Origin: Nitrosomonas sp.
Lineage (GTDB): Bacteria; Pseudomonadota; Gammaproteobacteria; Burkholderiales; Nitrosomonadaceae
DNA length: 64,000 nucleotides
NCBI GenBank assembly: GCA_024281825.1
Contig: JAMWZY010000008.1
Location: 62,001-126,000 of the forward strand
Direction: 5' to 3'
Of this stretch, positions 50,229 to 62,073 are shown in pieces. How positions within the stretch are numbered: position 1 is the stretch's first letter; each line of letters begins with the position of its first letter. A model generated the notes under the pieces. The model ran no database searches, had not been told where the DNA came from, and saw only the letters and a list, made by a program, of their open reading frames with translations. Both the position numbers and the translations under genes were made by a program.

Positions 50229-50486
50229 ATGCAAATTCATGTATATGATACTTACGTTAAAGCCAGGGATGGCCACACTATGCATTTTGATGTTTTTACG
50301 TCCATGAAGGATGATGCAAAAGCTGTTGAATACGCAAAACAATGGCTTACTTCGATTGGTGAAAATGAGGCAGTCGTCACTAGCAAAGAATGCAGTTTCT
50401 GCCACAGTCAAAGTGCACCCGATCATGTGGTTGATGAAATCAACAAAAATGGGTTTTATATTTATAAAATGGAAGGCTGTAAATAA
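50229..50486 (+). CDS. DUF2024-family small protein
   Basis: 85 residues. MQIHVYDTYVKARDGHTMHFDVFT and the CSFCHSQ motif match the DUF2024 family, whose function is unknown. The Cys-x-x-Cys-His could bind a metal. AAAGGA precedes ATG. No clear partner; the next gene encodes a secreted IalB-like protein. Confidence 0.83.
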   Translation: MQIHVYDTYVKARDGHTMHFDVFTSMKDDAKAVEYAKQWLTSIGENEAVVTSKECSFCHSQSAPDHVVDEINKNGFYIYKMEGCK

Positions 50487-50581
50487 AGACGAAACAGTAT
50501 CATTTTAACTGTCTGGTGTATTGCTGATGGTTATTGAGCAATTGCTTGGCGTTCCGATAATTTTCAAGGTTTCTTCAAAAA

Positions 50582-51103
50582 ATGAAATTACAGTGTACAA
50601 AATTATTACTGTGTAGCATGTTTCTACTTCCTCTTTTTGGTAACGTTGCGCATGCTACGGAACCCAAGATGATTGGTGAACATGGTGATTGGATAGCTTA
50701 TACTTTTATGGAGAATAACAATAAAGTTTGTTATATGGTTAGCCAACCTAAAAAAACTTCTGGAAATTACTCGAAAAGAGGGGATGTGTTTGTGCTGGTT
50801 ACCCACCGCCCATCAGAAAAAAGCAAAAATGTGTTTAGTTATGTATCGGGTTACACCTATAAAACAGGAAGTGAGGCTTCAGCTACTGTAAACAATCTGA
50901 CCTTTCAACTCTTTACTCAGGATGATTCAGCATGGGCGCGCGATCAAGCGACCGACGATAAAATCGTAGATGCGATCAAACGAGGTAACTCTTTAGTTGT
51001 GAAGGGTGTTTCTTCTCGCGGTACTAGCACCACTGATACTTTTGGATTAAGTGGTTCGTCAGCAGCTTATAAAACCATATCCTCAGAATGCGGTATCAAA
51101 TAA
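50582..51103 (+). CDS. Invasion-associated locus B (IalB) family periplasmic protein
   Basis: 173 residues with a signal peptide ending NVAHA. VCYMVSQPKK, the LVTHRP segment and the C-terminal AYKTISSECGIK (paired cysteines) fit the IalB family. In Bartonella IalB is linked with erythrocyte entry, but in free-living bacteria the role is unknown; probably a periplasmic or surface protein. Confidence 0.83.
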   Translation: MKLQCTKLLLCSMFLLPLFGNVAHATEPKMIGEHGDWIAYTFMENNNKVCYMVSQPKKTSGNYSKRGDVFVLVTHRPSEKSKNVFSYVSGYTYKTGSEASATVNNLTFQLFTQDDSAWARDQATDDKIVDAIKRGNSLVVKGVSSRGTSTTDTFGLSGSSAAYKTISSECGIK

Positions 51104-51161
51104 ATAACGTATCGATTAATCAAGCGCAATGCAATTCTATTCATCTTTAATGTCACAATGA

Positions 51162-51506
51162 ATGAACGATAAAATAAAGATTTACCAGAAACCTACCTGT
51201 AGCAAATGCAGAGCTACGCTCTCCATTCTGACAGAGAGCGGAAAAGAATTTGATTCGGTGAATTATTATGATACGCCTTTAACGATTGGCGAATTAAAAG
51301 AGTTGATTGCTAAATTGCGTGTAACCGCACGAGATATTTTACGTAAAGATGAACCGTCTGCCGGTCAATTAACGGGTGCATCCGATGAAGAGCTTATGCA
51401 AGCAATGATCGATAATCCGGATTTGATGCAACGTCCTATCGTAGTACGCGGTGACCAAGCTAAGATATGCCGCCCACCTGAAAATGTTTTCGATTTATTG
51501 AAATAA
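51162..51506 (+). CDS. ArsC/Spx-family reductase-like protein
   Basis: 114 residues, the usual ArsC length. KPTCSKCRATLSIL places a C-x-x-C where ArsC has its catalytic cysteine, and RPIVVRGDQAKICRPPENV is the C-terminal ArsC block. It is annotated as arsenate reductase (glutaredoxin type) in relatives, but no other ars gene is near, so a general thiol role is also possible. Confidence 0.83.
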   Translation: MNDKIKIYQKPTCSKCRATLSILTESGKEFDSVNYYDTPLTIGELKELIAKLRVTARDILRKDEPSAGQLTGASDEELMQAMIDNPDLMQRPIVVRGDQAKICRPPENVFDLLK

Positions 51507-51540
51507 TCAGAAGTAAAAGCTAATCGGTTATTTCCAATAA

Positions 51541-51584
51541 AAAAGCCACTCAAGAGAAAATGAAAAATTCTTGCATGGCTTTCT
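51541..51584. terminator. Bidirectional terminator between arsC-like gene and rplS
   Basis: AAAGCCA ... TGGCTTT plus an inner TCAAGA/TTCTTG form an interrupted stem flanked by A-rich and T-rich tracts, between two converging genes. Confidence 0.65.
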
Positions 51585-51647
51585 TATTGCGATTCAATAG
51601 AGAACCTAGCGGTCAAATATTCAAGCTTGTGTCAATTTATTCTATTT

Positions 51648-52097
51648 CTATCCCTTTACTACATCACCACTATTTTCTACTTCTTCTGCGGTAGCATTGG
51701 TTTGAGTAGAACCCGACACTGATTCTTTAAGGGCTTGTGTGCGAGTCGATAATTTTTCGCGAATACGCGCTGATTTTCCTGAACGATCTCTAAGATAGTA
51801 CAATTTAGCCCGACGCACTTCACCTCGGCGCTTAATTTCAATACTCGCAATTAATGGCGAGTATGTCTGGAAAGTTCTCTCTACGCCTTCACCGCTTGAA
51901 ATTTTGCGAACAATAAAAGACGAATTCAATCCCCGGTTACGCTTCGCAATGACTACGCCTTCATAAGCCTGTACACGCTTACGGTCTCCTTCCACAACGT
52001 TAACGTTTACGACGACTGTATCCCCTGGGGAAAAATCGGGTATGTCTTTGTTAAGCCGTTTAATTTCTTCAGCTTCTAATTGATCGATAAGATTCAT
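51648..52097 (-). CDS. rplS: 50S ribosomal protein L19
   Basis: 149 residues. The L19 core ([56 protein letters not shown]) is complete. The last 30 residues are a Ser/Thr/Glu-rich tail absent from the 115-residue E. coli protein. End of the rpsP-rimM-trmD-rplS operon. Confidence 0.97.
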   Translation of the reverse strand: MNLIDQLEAEEIKRLNKDIPDFSPGDTVVVNVNVVEGDRKRVQAYEGVVIAKRNRGLNSSFIVRKISSGEGVERTFQTYSPLIASIEIKRRGEVRRAKLYYLRDRSGKSARIREKLSTRTQALKESVSGSTQTNATAEEVENSGDVVKG

Positions 52098-52131
52098 GAT
52101 TTGTTTTGCTCCATTTTTCAGATTGCCGATT

Positions 52132-52902
52132 TTACCTTGTTTTGTGTGATTGTTTATATTCTTCTAAAAGTTTTTGTTCCTCGGTTGTCATACCATGCGC
52201 ACGTTTTGTTTCAAGCAAATCTGGCCGCCTAGACCAAGTTCTTCCGAGTGACTGCTGCAAGCGCCAACGTTGGATATGCGCATGATTCCCTGACATGAGT
52301 ATTTCAGGCACTTGATCCCCTCGATATATTTCCGGTCGGGTGTAATGAGGGTAATCCAGCAATCCATTGACAAAAGAATCTTGGTTTGCTGATTCAGGAT
52401 CACCTAGTGCGCCAGGAATTTGCCTGACAATTGCATCAATAAGCACCATTGCAGCAATTTCACCTCCCGAAAGCACATAATCGCCAATCGATATTTCTCT
52501 ATCCACTTGCCGCACAATGAAACGTTCATCAACACCTTCATATCTTCCACACACAAAAATCAATCCACTACCAAGGCTCAATTCTTTAACCGTTGCATGC
52601 GTAAGCTTTTTTCCTTGCGGAGACAAGTAAACGACTTCTGGATGCGTAATTCCAAGCCCTTGTTGCCTTGACTTGGCTTGCATAATCGCTTCCTCCAGGG
52701 GCTCAGCCATCATCACCATCCCTGGCCCGCCACCATAGGGGCTATCATCGACAGTACGATGATGATTATGACTAAAATCACGTGGATTCCATGTTATCAG
52801 TTCAAAAATGCGATTCTTCCAAGCTTTCCCTGTCACACCATACTGAGTAACAGCAGTAAACATTTCCGGAAATAATGTCAAAACATCGCACGCAAAAGGC
52901 AT
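52132..52902 (-). CDS. trmD: tRNA (guanine-37-N1)-methyltransferase
   Basis: 256 residues, normal TrmD length. [10 protein letters not shown] at the start, [13 protein letters not shown] and [22 protein letters not shown] form the trefoil-knot SAM site. It makes m1G37 in tRNA to keep the reading frame. It lies 34 bases upstream of rplS in the classic operon. Confidence 0.97.
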   Translation of the reverse strand: MPFACDVLTLFPEMFTAVTQYGVTGKAWKNRIFELITWNPRDFSHNHHRTVDDSPYGGGPGMVMMAEPLEEAIMQAKSRQQGLGITHPEVVYLSPQGKKLTHATVKELSLGSGLIFVCGRYEGVDERFIVRQVDREISIGDYVLSGGEIAAMVLIDAIVRQIPGALGDPESANQDSFVNGLLDYPHYTRPEIYRGDQVPEILMSGNHAHIQRWRLQQSLGRTWSRRPDLLETKRAHGMTTEEQKLLEEYKQSHKTR

Positions 52903-52913
52903 TATCTATCTCA

Positions 52914-53429
52914 CTAAAAATCCAGCTCCCAATCAACAATCACCCTTGACTTATCTAAATCTACTTGAATAATGATCTGCTTGATAAAAGGAATAAGAAT
53001 CTCTTTAGAATCCTTTATGGAAACATTTTGTACGCGCAATACATCATTTGCACCGGTCTCAAATAATCCAATGATTTTACCCAGATGATGGGATTTTAAA
53101 TTGATGACATCCTTGCCAACTAAATCCGACCAGTAGTAACTACCCTGCTCATCCGATAAAACAGGCAAATAGCTACGTGGCACTGCAACCTGTAATCCTT
53201 TTAGTTGAAAAACTTGTTCACGATCAGAATATTCCGCTAATTTGACATTTAAGTTATTGCCGTTGACATGCCCCGTCACGAGCTCCGCTTTATGCCAATT
53301 CGCCGTTTCCTCTGTACCTAACCACCATGATGAATATTGCAGCAATCCATCAGTATATTCTGTATATGGACAAACTTTAACCCATCCACGAATCCCGAAG
53401 GGCCCTAAGATATGCCCCATCACAATCAT
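52914..53429 (-). CDS. rimM: Ribosome maturation factor RimM
   Basis: 171 residues. GHILGPFGIRGWVKV at the N-terminus and YYWSDLVGKDVIN at the start of the PRC-barrel are diagnostic. It helps mature the 30S head with S19. The N-terminus begins MIVMGHILGPFG; the family often starts a few residues earlier or later, so the exact start is slightly uncertain. Confidence 0.95.
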   Translation of the reverse strand: MIVMGHILGPFGIRGWVKVCPYTEYTDGLLQYSSWWLGTEETANWHKAELVTGHVNGNNLNVKLAEYSDREQVFQLKGLQVAVPRSYLPVLSDEQGSYYWSDLVGKDVINLKSHHLGKIIGLFETGANDVLRVQNVSIKDSKEILIPFIKQIIIQVDLDKSRVIVDWELDF

Positions 53430-53474
53430 ACGCGAGGTATTTTTATTCGCGATAACAGCTAAGCAATAACAACA

Positions 53475-53741
53475 CTAACTATTTGCAGCTTTTTGAGCAT
53501 TAACCGTAAACTGTTTAACCAGACGATTTGCAGTCGGCGATAGCTGAGCACCTTTAGATTGCCAGTACGAAATACGATCCAATTGAACACGCAAGGGTGC
53601 TTCCCCTCCAACAGCCCTGGGATTGTAAAATCCAACTCGTTCAATAAATCTTCCGTCACGAGGATGACGTGAATCTGCAACAACCATATTGAAGAACGGG
53701 CGTTTTTTGGCGCCGCCCCTTGCTAATCTAATGATAACCAT
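53475..53741 (-). CDS. rpsP: 30S ribosomal protein S16
   Basis: 88 residues, standard. [17 protein letters not shown] and FYNPRAVGG are the S16 signatures. First gene of the rpsP-rimM-trmD-rplS operon, with the promoter expected in 53742-53929 shared divergently with glcF. Confidence 0.97.
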   Translation of the reverse strand: MVIIRLARGGAKKRPFFNMVVADSRHPRDGRFIERVGFYNPRAVGGEAPLRVQLDRISYWQSKGAQLSPTANRLVKQFTVNAQKAANS

Positions 53742-53929
53742 ATCTTATCTGTAAGCCCCTGACTGCATGTATAAAAGAAGAACCGTTAATTTTACAGTAA
53801 TTTTAGTTCATCTGACAAGAAACAAAATACATTGAGGATGCTACCATTAAGGCTTGCCTTTCCTTTATAGATTAAACAAAAATTAAGAAAAAGTGCATTG
53901 CATACGACTATATAGAGGAGATTGATATT

Positions 53930-55228
53930 TTGTTATTTCGCTCTTCATCTTCCGATTCTAAAAAAATTATTGCTCATGAGGCAAACCAATGTGTCTCCTG
54001 CGGTTTATGTTTGCCAGCTTGCCCAACCTATCGGTTGTTGAAATCCGAAGCTGATTCCCCACGTGGTCGCATCGCGCTTATGCAAGGTGTGGCAACGGAA
54101 AAAATCTCCATGAATGCACGATTTATCGAACACATGGATCGTTGTTTGACTTGCCGAGCTTGTGAAACAGTTTGTCCGAATCATGTCTCGTATGGTCGAC
54201 TGATCGATCAAACTCGGGCTTTACTGCTAGAGCAAGCTAACTCGATAAAAAAACCAAGCCAATCCAGATTAAAGCATCTCTTACAAAAAACATTGCTGAC
54301 ACGACCAGATCGTTTAGAAAGACTATATCGCTTGTACTATTTTGCACAAACAAGCGGTTTTTGGAAGTGGATTCATTCGTTTAATCGATTGAAGACAAAC
54401 CCATTAGTAAAATTCCTTGCCAGCCTTCCGATGACTCAATTTCCGCATACAAACGAAACAAAAGCACCACCTTTTATTGCCCACGCATGGAAAGAAACTT
54501 ACCCGGTCGATAAAAATAAGCGCGGAGAAGTCGCTTTGTTTCTCGGTTGTGTGGCAAGATTAACGGATGTTGCGACCTTAAATGCGAGCATCTACGTGTT
54601 AAATCGCTTGGGGTATACCGTCCATGTGCCTCAAAAACAAACTTGCTGCGGTGCCTTGTATCAACATAGCGGTCATATAAAAGAAGTGTCATCATTAAAC
54701 AAGCAAAACAAGGCCGCATTTGAGTCGCACCATATCGATGCAATTATTACCACAGCCTCCGGTTGTGGTGCGCAACTAGCAGAACACGGCTTATTCGATG
54801 AAAATCATTCGATCATGGATATTAACCAGTTTCTGGCTGCTTCGTCTGGGTGGGAGCAGATCGATATTGCACCGTTATCCGATAAAATTATCGTTCATGA
54901 CCCCTGTACGTTACGGAACGTATTACAAGCGCAATCCTATCCTTATGCGCTCATGTCGCGCATTCCTAATGCTCAGGTGATTGCTTTGGCGAATAATGAT
55001 CAATGTTGTGGTGCGGCTGGAACTTATTTTTTGGATCAATCCGATATAGCCAATGCTTTACTGACGCATAAGTTGGATGATTTAGTAGCACACGATGCAA
55101 AATACTTGGTAACTTCAAATATCGGCTGTTCAATGCATATTACTCAAGGATTGTGGAATGAAAATATTCCGGTAGAAGTATTGCATCCGGTAACGCTACT
55201 CGCCCGGCAAATGGGGCTTCGCTACTGA
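53930..55228 (+). CDS. glcF: Glycolate oxidase iron-sulphur subunit
   Basis: 432 residues from TTG 53930, with AGAGGAG in good position. Two 4Fe-4S motifs near the N-terminus (CVSCGLCLPACP, CLTCRACETVCP) and two CCG domains (TCCGALYQHSG, QCCGAAGTYF) match GlcF. It passes electrons from glycolate oxidation by GlcD/GlcE to the quinone pool. The glcD and glcE genes are not adjacent, which is unusual but known for dispersed glc genes. Confidence 0.9.
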   Translation: MLFRSSSSDSKKIIAHEANQCVSCGLCLPACPTYRLLKSEADSPRGRIALMQGVATEKISMNARFIEHMDRCLTCRACETVCPNHVSYGRLIDQTRALLLEQANSIKKPSQSRLKHLLQKTLLTRPDRLERLYRLYYFAQTSGFWKWIHSFNRLKTNPLVKFLASLPMTQFPHTNETKAPPFIAHAWKETYPVDKNKRGEVALFLGCVARLTDVATLNASIYVLNRLGYTVHVPQKQTCCGALYQHSGHIKEVSSLNKQNKAAFESHHIDAIITTASGCGAQLAEHGLFDENHSIMDINQFLAASSGWEQIDIAPLSDKIIVHDPCTLRNVLQAQSYPYALMSRIPNAQVIALANNDQCCGAAGTYFLDQSDIANALLTHKLDDLVAHDAKYLVTSNIGCSMHITQGLWNENIPVEVLHPVTLLARQMGLRY

Positions 55229-55361
55229 ATTGATTGGAGTAACACTCACAAACAAACCTTTTGCTACACCGATAAGATATTTTTTGCTGAAAAATTTTAA
55301 CGTTCGTTACGCATGTCCATTATAATGAATCATTTACCTTATCCAACTTAACATAGTGATT

Positions 55362-55988
55362 ATGATCAATTTTGATAAACTCATTATCGGTTTTGATTCT
55401 GCTTTGCGTACATTGCTGGTACCGGCACAAACAATTCGTAAAACTCCAGGAAGTGATAACTCCGAAAACGAGCTAACCAATACTGAAAAAGAGTTGTCAA
55501 CTGCACTCATGCGCGTGAATCACGTTGGCGAAGTATGCGCGCAAGCTTTGTATCAAGGCCAAAGCCTAACGGCTCGCAATGAAGAAGTGCAGAAAACATT
55601 GATGAAAGCTGCACGCGAAGAAACCGAACACCTGGCCTGGACCGAGCAACGAATCAATGAACTGGGTGGCCGAAAAAGTTTCTTAAATCCGCTTTGGTAT
55701 GGTGGATCCTTCGCAATCGGATTTGTTGCTGGGCTATTAGGTGACAAGTGGAACTTAGGATTTCTAGCGGAAACCGAACGCCAAGTTGAAGAACATTTAT
55801 CGAGTCATTTACAGAAATTACCGGCTAATGATGAAAAAAGTCGCGCGATCGTAATGCAAATGAAAATTGATGAGGCCAGCCATGCAACGATGGCATTATC
55901 ACACGGCGGCGCAGAATTACCTGTACCTATAAAGGCGGCCATGAAATTTAGCTCTAAAATAATGACTCAAACAGCTTACTGGGTCTAA
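55362..55988 (+). CDS. coq7: Demethoxyubiquinone hydroxylase
   Basis: 208 residues from ATG 55362; a GTG two codons upstream (55356) is possible. Diiron ligands are in [32 protein letters not shown] and [13 protein letters not shown]. It hydroxylates the ubiquinone ring at C6 (the Coq7 alternative to UbiF). With ubiH at 16001 it belongs to the quinone pathway. Confidence 0.95.
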   Translation: MINFDKLIIGFDSALRTLLVPAQTIRKTPGSDNSENELTNTEKELSTALMRVNHVGEVCAQALYQGQSLTARNEEVQKTLMKAAREETEHLAWTEQRINELGGRKSFLNPLWYGGSFAIGFVAGLLGDKWNLGFLAETERQVEEHLSSHLQKLPANDEKSRAIVMQMKIDEASHATMALSHGGAELPVPIKAAMKFSSKIMTQTAYWV

Positions 55989-56051
55989 GTGACGATTTAG
56001 TCGCAGTGAGTTTAATTTTTAAGTAATGATAATAAAACACTCAATAGTTTT

Positions 56052-56615
56052 ATGGAAAACATTAACTTAACAAATCATTTCTTAATGGCAATGCCAACCA
56101 TGAAGGATTCGATTTTTTCGAAAACCTTAACCTATATCTGTGAACATAATGATTATGGCGCATTAGGAATTGTAATTAATCGCCCAACCGACTTGAATCT
56201 GATGTCCCTATTTAAACAGTTAGGCATTGCGCAGTTGGATGAACCTGTTAATAAATTGACCCCCATACTTTTTGGTGGGCCAGTGCAAATGGATTGCGGC
56301 TTTGTATTGCATTACCCAGTCGGTAAATGGCAATCAACCCTGGCAGTAAACGAAAGAATTGGTTTAACCACTTCTTTGGATATCATGAAAGCAATAGCCA
56401 GTGATCAAGGTCCTGAAAAAACTTTGGTTGCACTGGGTTATGCCGGGTGGTCTCCAGGACAAATTGAGTCCGAATTAAGCCAAAATACATGGTTGACTGT
56501 TCCTGCTTCACAGGAAATCATATTCAACTTAGCTTCTGAAGAAAAATTTACTGCAGCCATGCAGTCTTTAGGGATCCGAGATGCTAACCTTTCCCATGAA
56601 GTTGGGCATGCATAA
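56052..56615 (+). CDS. yqgE: YqgE/AlgH family protein
   Basis: 187 residues. LTNHFLMAMPTMKDSIFSKTLTYICEHN and LGYAGWSPGQIESEL are the DUF179 signatures. The molecular function is not firmly known; it is called AlgH in Pseudomonas. As in many proteobacteria it precedes ruvX by about 20 bases. Confidence 0.94.
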   Translation: MENINLTNHFLMAMPTMKDSIFSKTLTYICEHNDYGALGIVINRPTDLNLMSLFKQLGIAQLDEPVNKLTPILFGGPVQMDCGFVLHYPVGKWQSTLAVNERIGLTTSLDIMKAIASDQGPEKTLVALGYAGWSPGQIESELSQNTWLTVPASQEIIFNLASEEKFTAAMQSLGIRDANLSHEVGHA

Positions 56616-56634
56616 TCTATAAAAACAGAACCCA

Positions 56635-57120
56635 ATGATCGAAGAATCGCCCGGCCATGATCTGCCGGTTAAAATGAGTTTACAATCATTACCCGAGGGC
56701 ACTATTTTAGCTTTTGATTTTGGTAAAAAACGCATTGGTGTAGCGGTTGGCAACACCCTAACAGCATTTGCGCGTCCCTTAAAAACCATACACCACGAAA
56801 CCAATGCTCAGCGCTTCTCGATTATTGGAAAAATGATTCAGACATGGCAACCAGTATTATTGGTGGTTGGGCTACCGATGCATATCGATGGCACACCTCA
56901 TGAGATGACTCACTTAAGTCGACGTTTCGCGCAGCGCTTACACGGGCGCTTCAGTATTCCAATTTTTCTCATTGATGAGCGGTATACCAGTCAAACTGCC
57001 GCAATTGCATTGCGTGAAGCAGCTGTAACAGTGGAAAAACAAAAATCAATTTTGGATCAAGTGGCTGCACAGCAAATATTACAATCATTTTTTGACGAAA
57101 ACAGACATGCAACTACCTGA
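56635..57120 (+). CDS. ruvX: RuvX/YqgF-family nuclease
   Basis: 161 residues, slightly long at the N-terminus; ATG 56635 and an internal Met before SLQSLPEG are both possible starts. AFDFGKKRIGVAVGN carries the catalytic Asp of the RNase H fold, and FLIDERYTSQTAA the second acidic site. YqgF processes pre-16S rRNA and/or acts as a Holliday-junction resolvase. It overlaps pyrR. Confidence 0.93.
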   Translation: MIEESPGHDLPVKMSLQSLPEGTILAFDFGKKRIGVAVGNTLTAFARPLKTIHHETNAQRFSIIGKMIQTWQPVLLVVGLPMHIDGTPHEMTHLSRRFAQRLHGRFSIPIFLIDERYTSQTAAIALREAAVTVEKQKSILDQVAAQQILQSFFDENRHATT

Positions 57121-57616
57121 TGCTGAAGAACTCTTTCAAATTTTAGCAAAAAAAATACGTTCCGCTGGAATTCAAAATATCGCGTTAGTAGGCATACATA
57201 CAGGTGGTGTATGGTTAGCACAGCGTTTGCACCAAGAACTGGATATACAGCATCCGCTAGGCATGCTGGACGTATCTTTTTATCGAGATGATTTTGATAA
57301 AAGAGGATTGCACGCACAAGTAAAGCCCTCCGAAATTCCGTTCGATGTGGAAAAATCGAATATTCTTCTGGTTGACGATGTGCTTTATACCGGACGCACT
57401 ATCCGTGCCGCAATTAACGAATTATTCGATTATGGACGTCCCGGCCGCATAAGCCTAGCTGCATTAATCGATCGGGGTGGAAGGCAATTACCGATTACAC
57501 CGCAATATGTGGGTGCCAAACTAAAAATACCCGACAATCAAATGTTGGAACTGCAGCGCGATGATAATGATAAGCTCAGTTTAAAAATATACGATAAAAC
57601 TTCTAATCATGAATAG
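57107..57616 (+). CDS. pyrR: PyrR-type bifunctional pyrimidine regulator/uracil phosphoribosyltransferase
   Basis: 169 residues from ATG 57107, overlapping ruvX by 14 bases; a TTG at 57092 is less likely. [17 protein letters not shown] is the PRPP-binding motif, and [17 protein letters not shown] and FYRDDF are PyrR-specific. In Firmicutes it binds pyr mRNA; in proteobacteria this is less clear, and no attenuator was recognised ahead of the pyr genes. It precedes pyrB with an eight-base overlap. Confidence 0.92.
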   Translation: MQLPDAEELFQILAKKIRSAGIQNIALVGIHTGGVWLAQRLHQELDIQHPLGMLDVSFYRDDFDKRGLHAQVKPSEIPFDVEKSNILLVDDVLYTGRTIRAAINELFDYGRPGRISLAALIDRGGRQLPITPQYVGAKLKIPDNQMLELQRDDNDKLSLKIYDKTSNHE

Positions 57617-58568
57617 CAGAAATCCCCAGCTTAATGAAAATGGTGCATTGCAACATTTACTAACTACAGAGGGTTTGCCGGTTTCCGTTTTATTACATAT
57701 TTTAGATACCGCAGAATCGTTTGTCGGAGTTACCGAACGAGATGTAAAAAAAATACCCTTATTACGCGGGAAATCGATCTTTAATCTTTTTTTTGAACCG
57801 AGCACGCGCACGCGCACGACTTTTGAGATTGCCGCAAAGCGATTGTCTGCCGACGTCATTAATCTCAATATTGCAGTTTCTTCAGAATCCAAGGGAGAGA
57901 CGTTGCTTGATACCGTCAATAATCTGTCAGCCATGAATGCAGATATGTTTGTCGTGCGACATGCTCAGAGTGGCGCAGCTCACTTGATTGCAAAGCATGT
58001 ACGATCAGATATCCGCGTGATCAATGCCGGTGATGGAAGTCATGCGCATCCCACGCAAGCCCTGTTAGACATGTTTACCATCCGTCGCTACAAGCGAGAG
58101 TTTCGCAATTTGCGCGTGGCCATTATCGGTGACATTTTACACTCACGAGTGGCGCGTTCGCAGATTCATGCCTTAACAACACTCGGTGTTCCAGAAGTAC
58201 GTGTGATTGCGCCTAAAACCCTTTTGCCAAAAATGGTTGAGCGTCTTGGCGTGCACGTTTATCATACGATGGAAAAGGGATTGAAAGATATTGATGTGCT
58301 GATGATGCTGAGACTGCAAAACGAGCGCATGACAGGCGCTAACTTACCAAGTTTTGAAGAATATTTTAAATACTATGGATTAACACCTGAAAAATTATCA
58401 TTAGCTCGGCGAGATGCCATCGTAATGCATCCAGGACCAATGAATCGAGGTGTAGAAATAGATTCCGCAGTCGCTGACGGAAAACAGTCGGTAATTTTGC
58501 CACAAGTTACTTTCGGCATAGCTGTTCGTATGGCGGTAATGTCGATTCTTGCGGGTAATCAGACATAA
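57609..58568 (+). CDS. pyrB: Aspartate carbamoyltransferase catalytic subunit
   Basis: 319 residues. [19 protein letters not shown] is the carbamoyl-phosphate signature, and [20 protein letters not shown] and [13 protein letters not shown] are conserved. It makes carbamoyl-aspartate, the first dedicated pyrimidine step. Without pyrI nearby it most likely forms the large complex with the dihydroorotase-like protein encoded next. Confidence 0.97.
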   Translation: MNSRNPQLNENGALQHLLTTEGLPVSVLLHILDTAESFVGVTERDVKKIPLLRGKSIFNLFFEPSTRTRTTFEIAAKRLSADVINLNIAVSSESKGETLLDTVNNLSAMNADMFVVRHAQSGAAHLIAKHVRSDIRVINAGDGSHAHPTQALLDMFTIRRYKREFRNLRVAIIGDILHSRVARSQIHALTTLGVPEVRVIAPKTLLPKMVERLGVHVYHTMEKGLKDIDVLMMLRLQNERMTGANLPSFEEYFKYYGLTPEKLSLARRDAIVMHPGPMNRGVEIDSAVADGKQSVILPQVTFGIAVRMAVMSILAGNQT

Positions 58569-58575
58569 AATTACC

Positions 58576-59856
58576 ATGAGAATTCATATCAAAAACGGTC
58601 GAGTGATAGATCCGAAGCAAGGTATTGATACCGTTCAGGATATTTTCATTGCAAAAGGAAAAATTGTCTCGATTGGAATAGCACCCAATGAGTTCCAGGC
58701 CAGTCGAATCATTGATGCACAATCATTGGTGGTATGCCCTGGGTTAGTTGACTTATCAGTTAGATTACGTGAACCGGGGCTGGAATATAAAGCCACTTTA
58801 GAATCTGAAATGGCCGCAGCTGTTGCTGGTGGAGTCACCAGCTTCGCATGCCCACCCGATACCGACCCACCATTGGATGAACCGGGTTTGGTTGAAATGC
58901 TCAAACATCGCGCGCGCAATCTCAACCAAGCACATGTATATCCGGTGGGTGCTTTGACACAAGGGCTCAAGGGTGAACGACTGACTGAAATGGCTGAATT
59001 GTTTGATGCTGGTTGCGTAGTTTTCGGTCAGCCGGATGGTTTGTTATCCAATTTACGTATCCTTATGCAGGCCATGCATTATGCATCCACTTTTGATTTT
59101 TCAGTGTGGTTGCGCCCACAAGAAATTAGTTTAACGCATCACGGCGTAGCACATGATGGAGAAGTAGCAACACGCTTAGGCTTATCTACGATTCCCGTAT
59201 GCTCAGAAACCATCGCTATCTCGAATATCATATTATTAATGAAAGAAACTGGCGTTAAGGTGCATTTATGCCGCATTTCAAGCACCGAGGGTTTGTCAAT
59301 GATTCGTGATGCGAAACAGCAAGGTTTACCGGTAACTTGTGATGTCACCATTAATCACTTGCACTTATCGGATATGGATATTGGCTTCTTTGATTCAAAT
59401 TGCCATTTGATGCCCCCCTTGCGTAGTTTTAGCGATCGTGACGCACTGCGGCATGGATTGTTAGATGGAACCATTGATGCTATTTGTTCAGATCATGCTC
59501 CCGTAGATGAAGATGCGAAATTATTACCATTTGGCCAAGCTGAAATCGGGGCCACGGGCGTTGAACTGCTACTGTCACTCACTTTAAAGTGGGGACTAGA
59601 AATGCGCCTGCCGCTCCTTAAAACATTAAGCAAAATTACCTGCGATTCGGCACAAATACTGGGTATTAATGGAGGGAATTTGTCTGTCGGCAAGGCTGCC
59701 GACATCTGCATTTTTGACCCCGATGACTATTGGAAGGTGACATCAAATTCCATTCTAAGCCAAGGAAAAAACACACCCTTTTTAGGCATGGAGCTGCCCG
59801 GAAAAACCAAATACACCTTGGTGAATGGTCATATTGTTTATGAAAAACAGAACTAA
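58576..59856 (+). CDS. pyrC: Dihydroorotase-like protein PyrC', probably inactive
   Basis: 426 residues from ATG 58576 (MRIHIKNGRVIDPKQG); the frame upstream lies in pyrB. The overall fold is type I dihydroorotase, but the first metal-binding HxH is replaced by S-V-R (61-63) in DLSVRLREPG, and the carbamylated-Lys and second-His regions also deviate (GCVVFGQPDG, SDHAPVDED). This matches the PyrC' proteins of pseudomonads, which have lost catalysis but hold the PyrB complex together. An active dihydroorotase should be encoded elsewhere. Confidence 0.85.
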   Translation: MRIHIKNGRVIDPKQGIDTVQDIFIAKGKIVSIGIAPNEFQASRIIDAQSLVVCPGLVDLSVRLREPGLEYKATLESEMAAAVAGGVTSFACPPDTDPPLDEPGLVEMLKHRARNLNQAHVYPVGALTQGLKGERLTEMAELFDAGCVVFGQPDGLLSNLRILMQAMHYASTFDFSVWLRPQEISLTHHGVAHDGEVATRLGLSTIPVCSETIAISNIILLMKETGVKVHLCRISSTEGLSMIRDAKQQGLPVTCDVTINHLHLSDMDIGFFDSNCHLMPPLRSFSDRDALRHGLLDGTIDAICSDHAPVDEDAKLLPFGQAEIGATGVELLLSLTLKWGLEMRLPLLKTLSKITCDSAQILGINGGNLSVGKAADICIFDPDDYWKVTSNSILSQGKNTPFLGMELPGKTKYTLVNGHIVYEKQN

Positions 59857-59882
59857 TTTTTATTTTTGAATACGCTAATATC

Positions 59883-61976
<2,094 letters not shown>

Positions 61977-62073
61977 TGAACGCTTGTTATCATCGTTTGC
62001 GCGATAGAAATTATTGAACCAATTCTACAAATATGGCAAGATCACTCGAAATTTTAATCAAAATCAAGAAATC

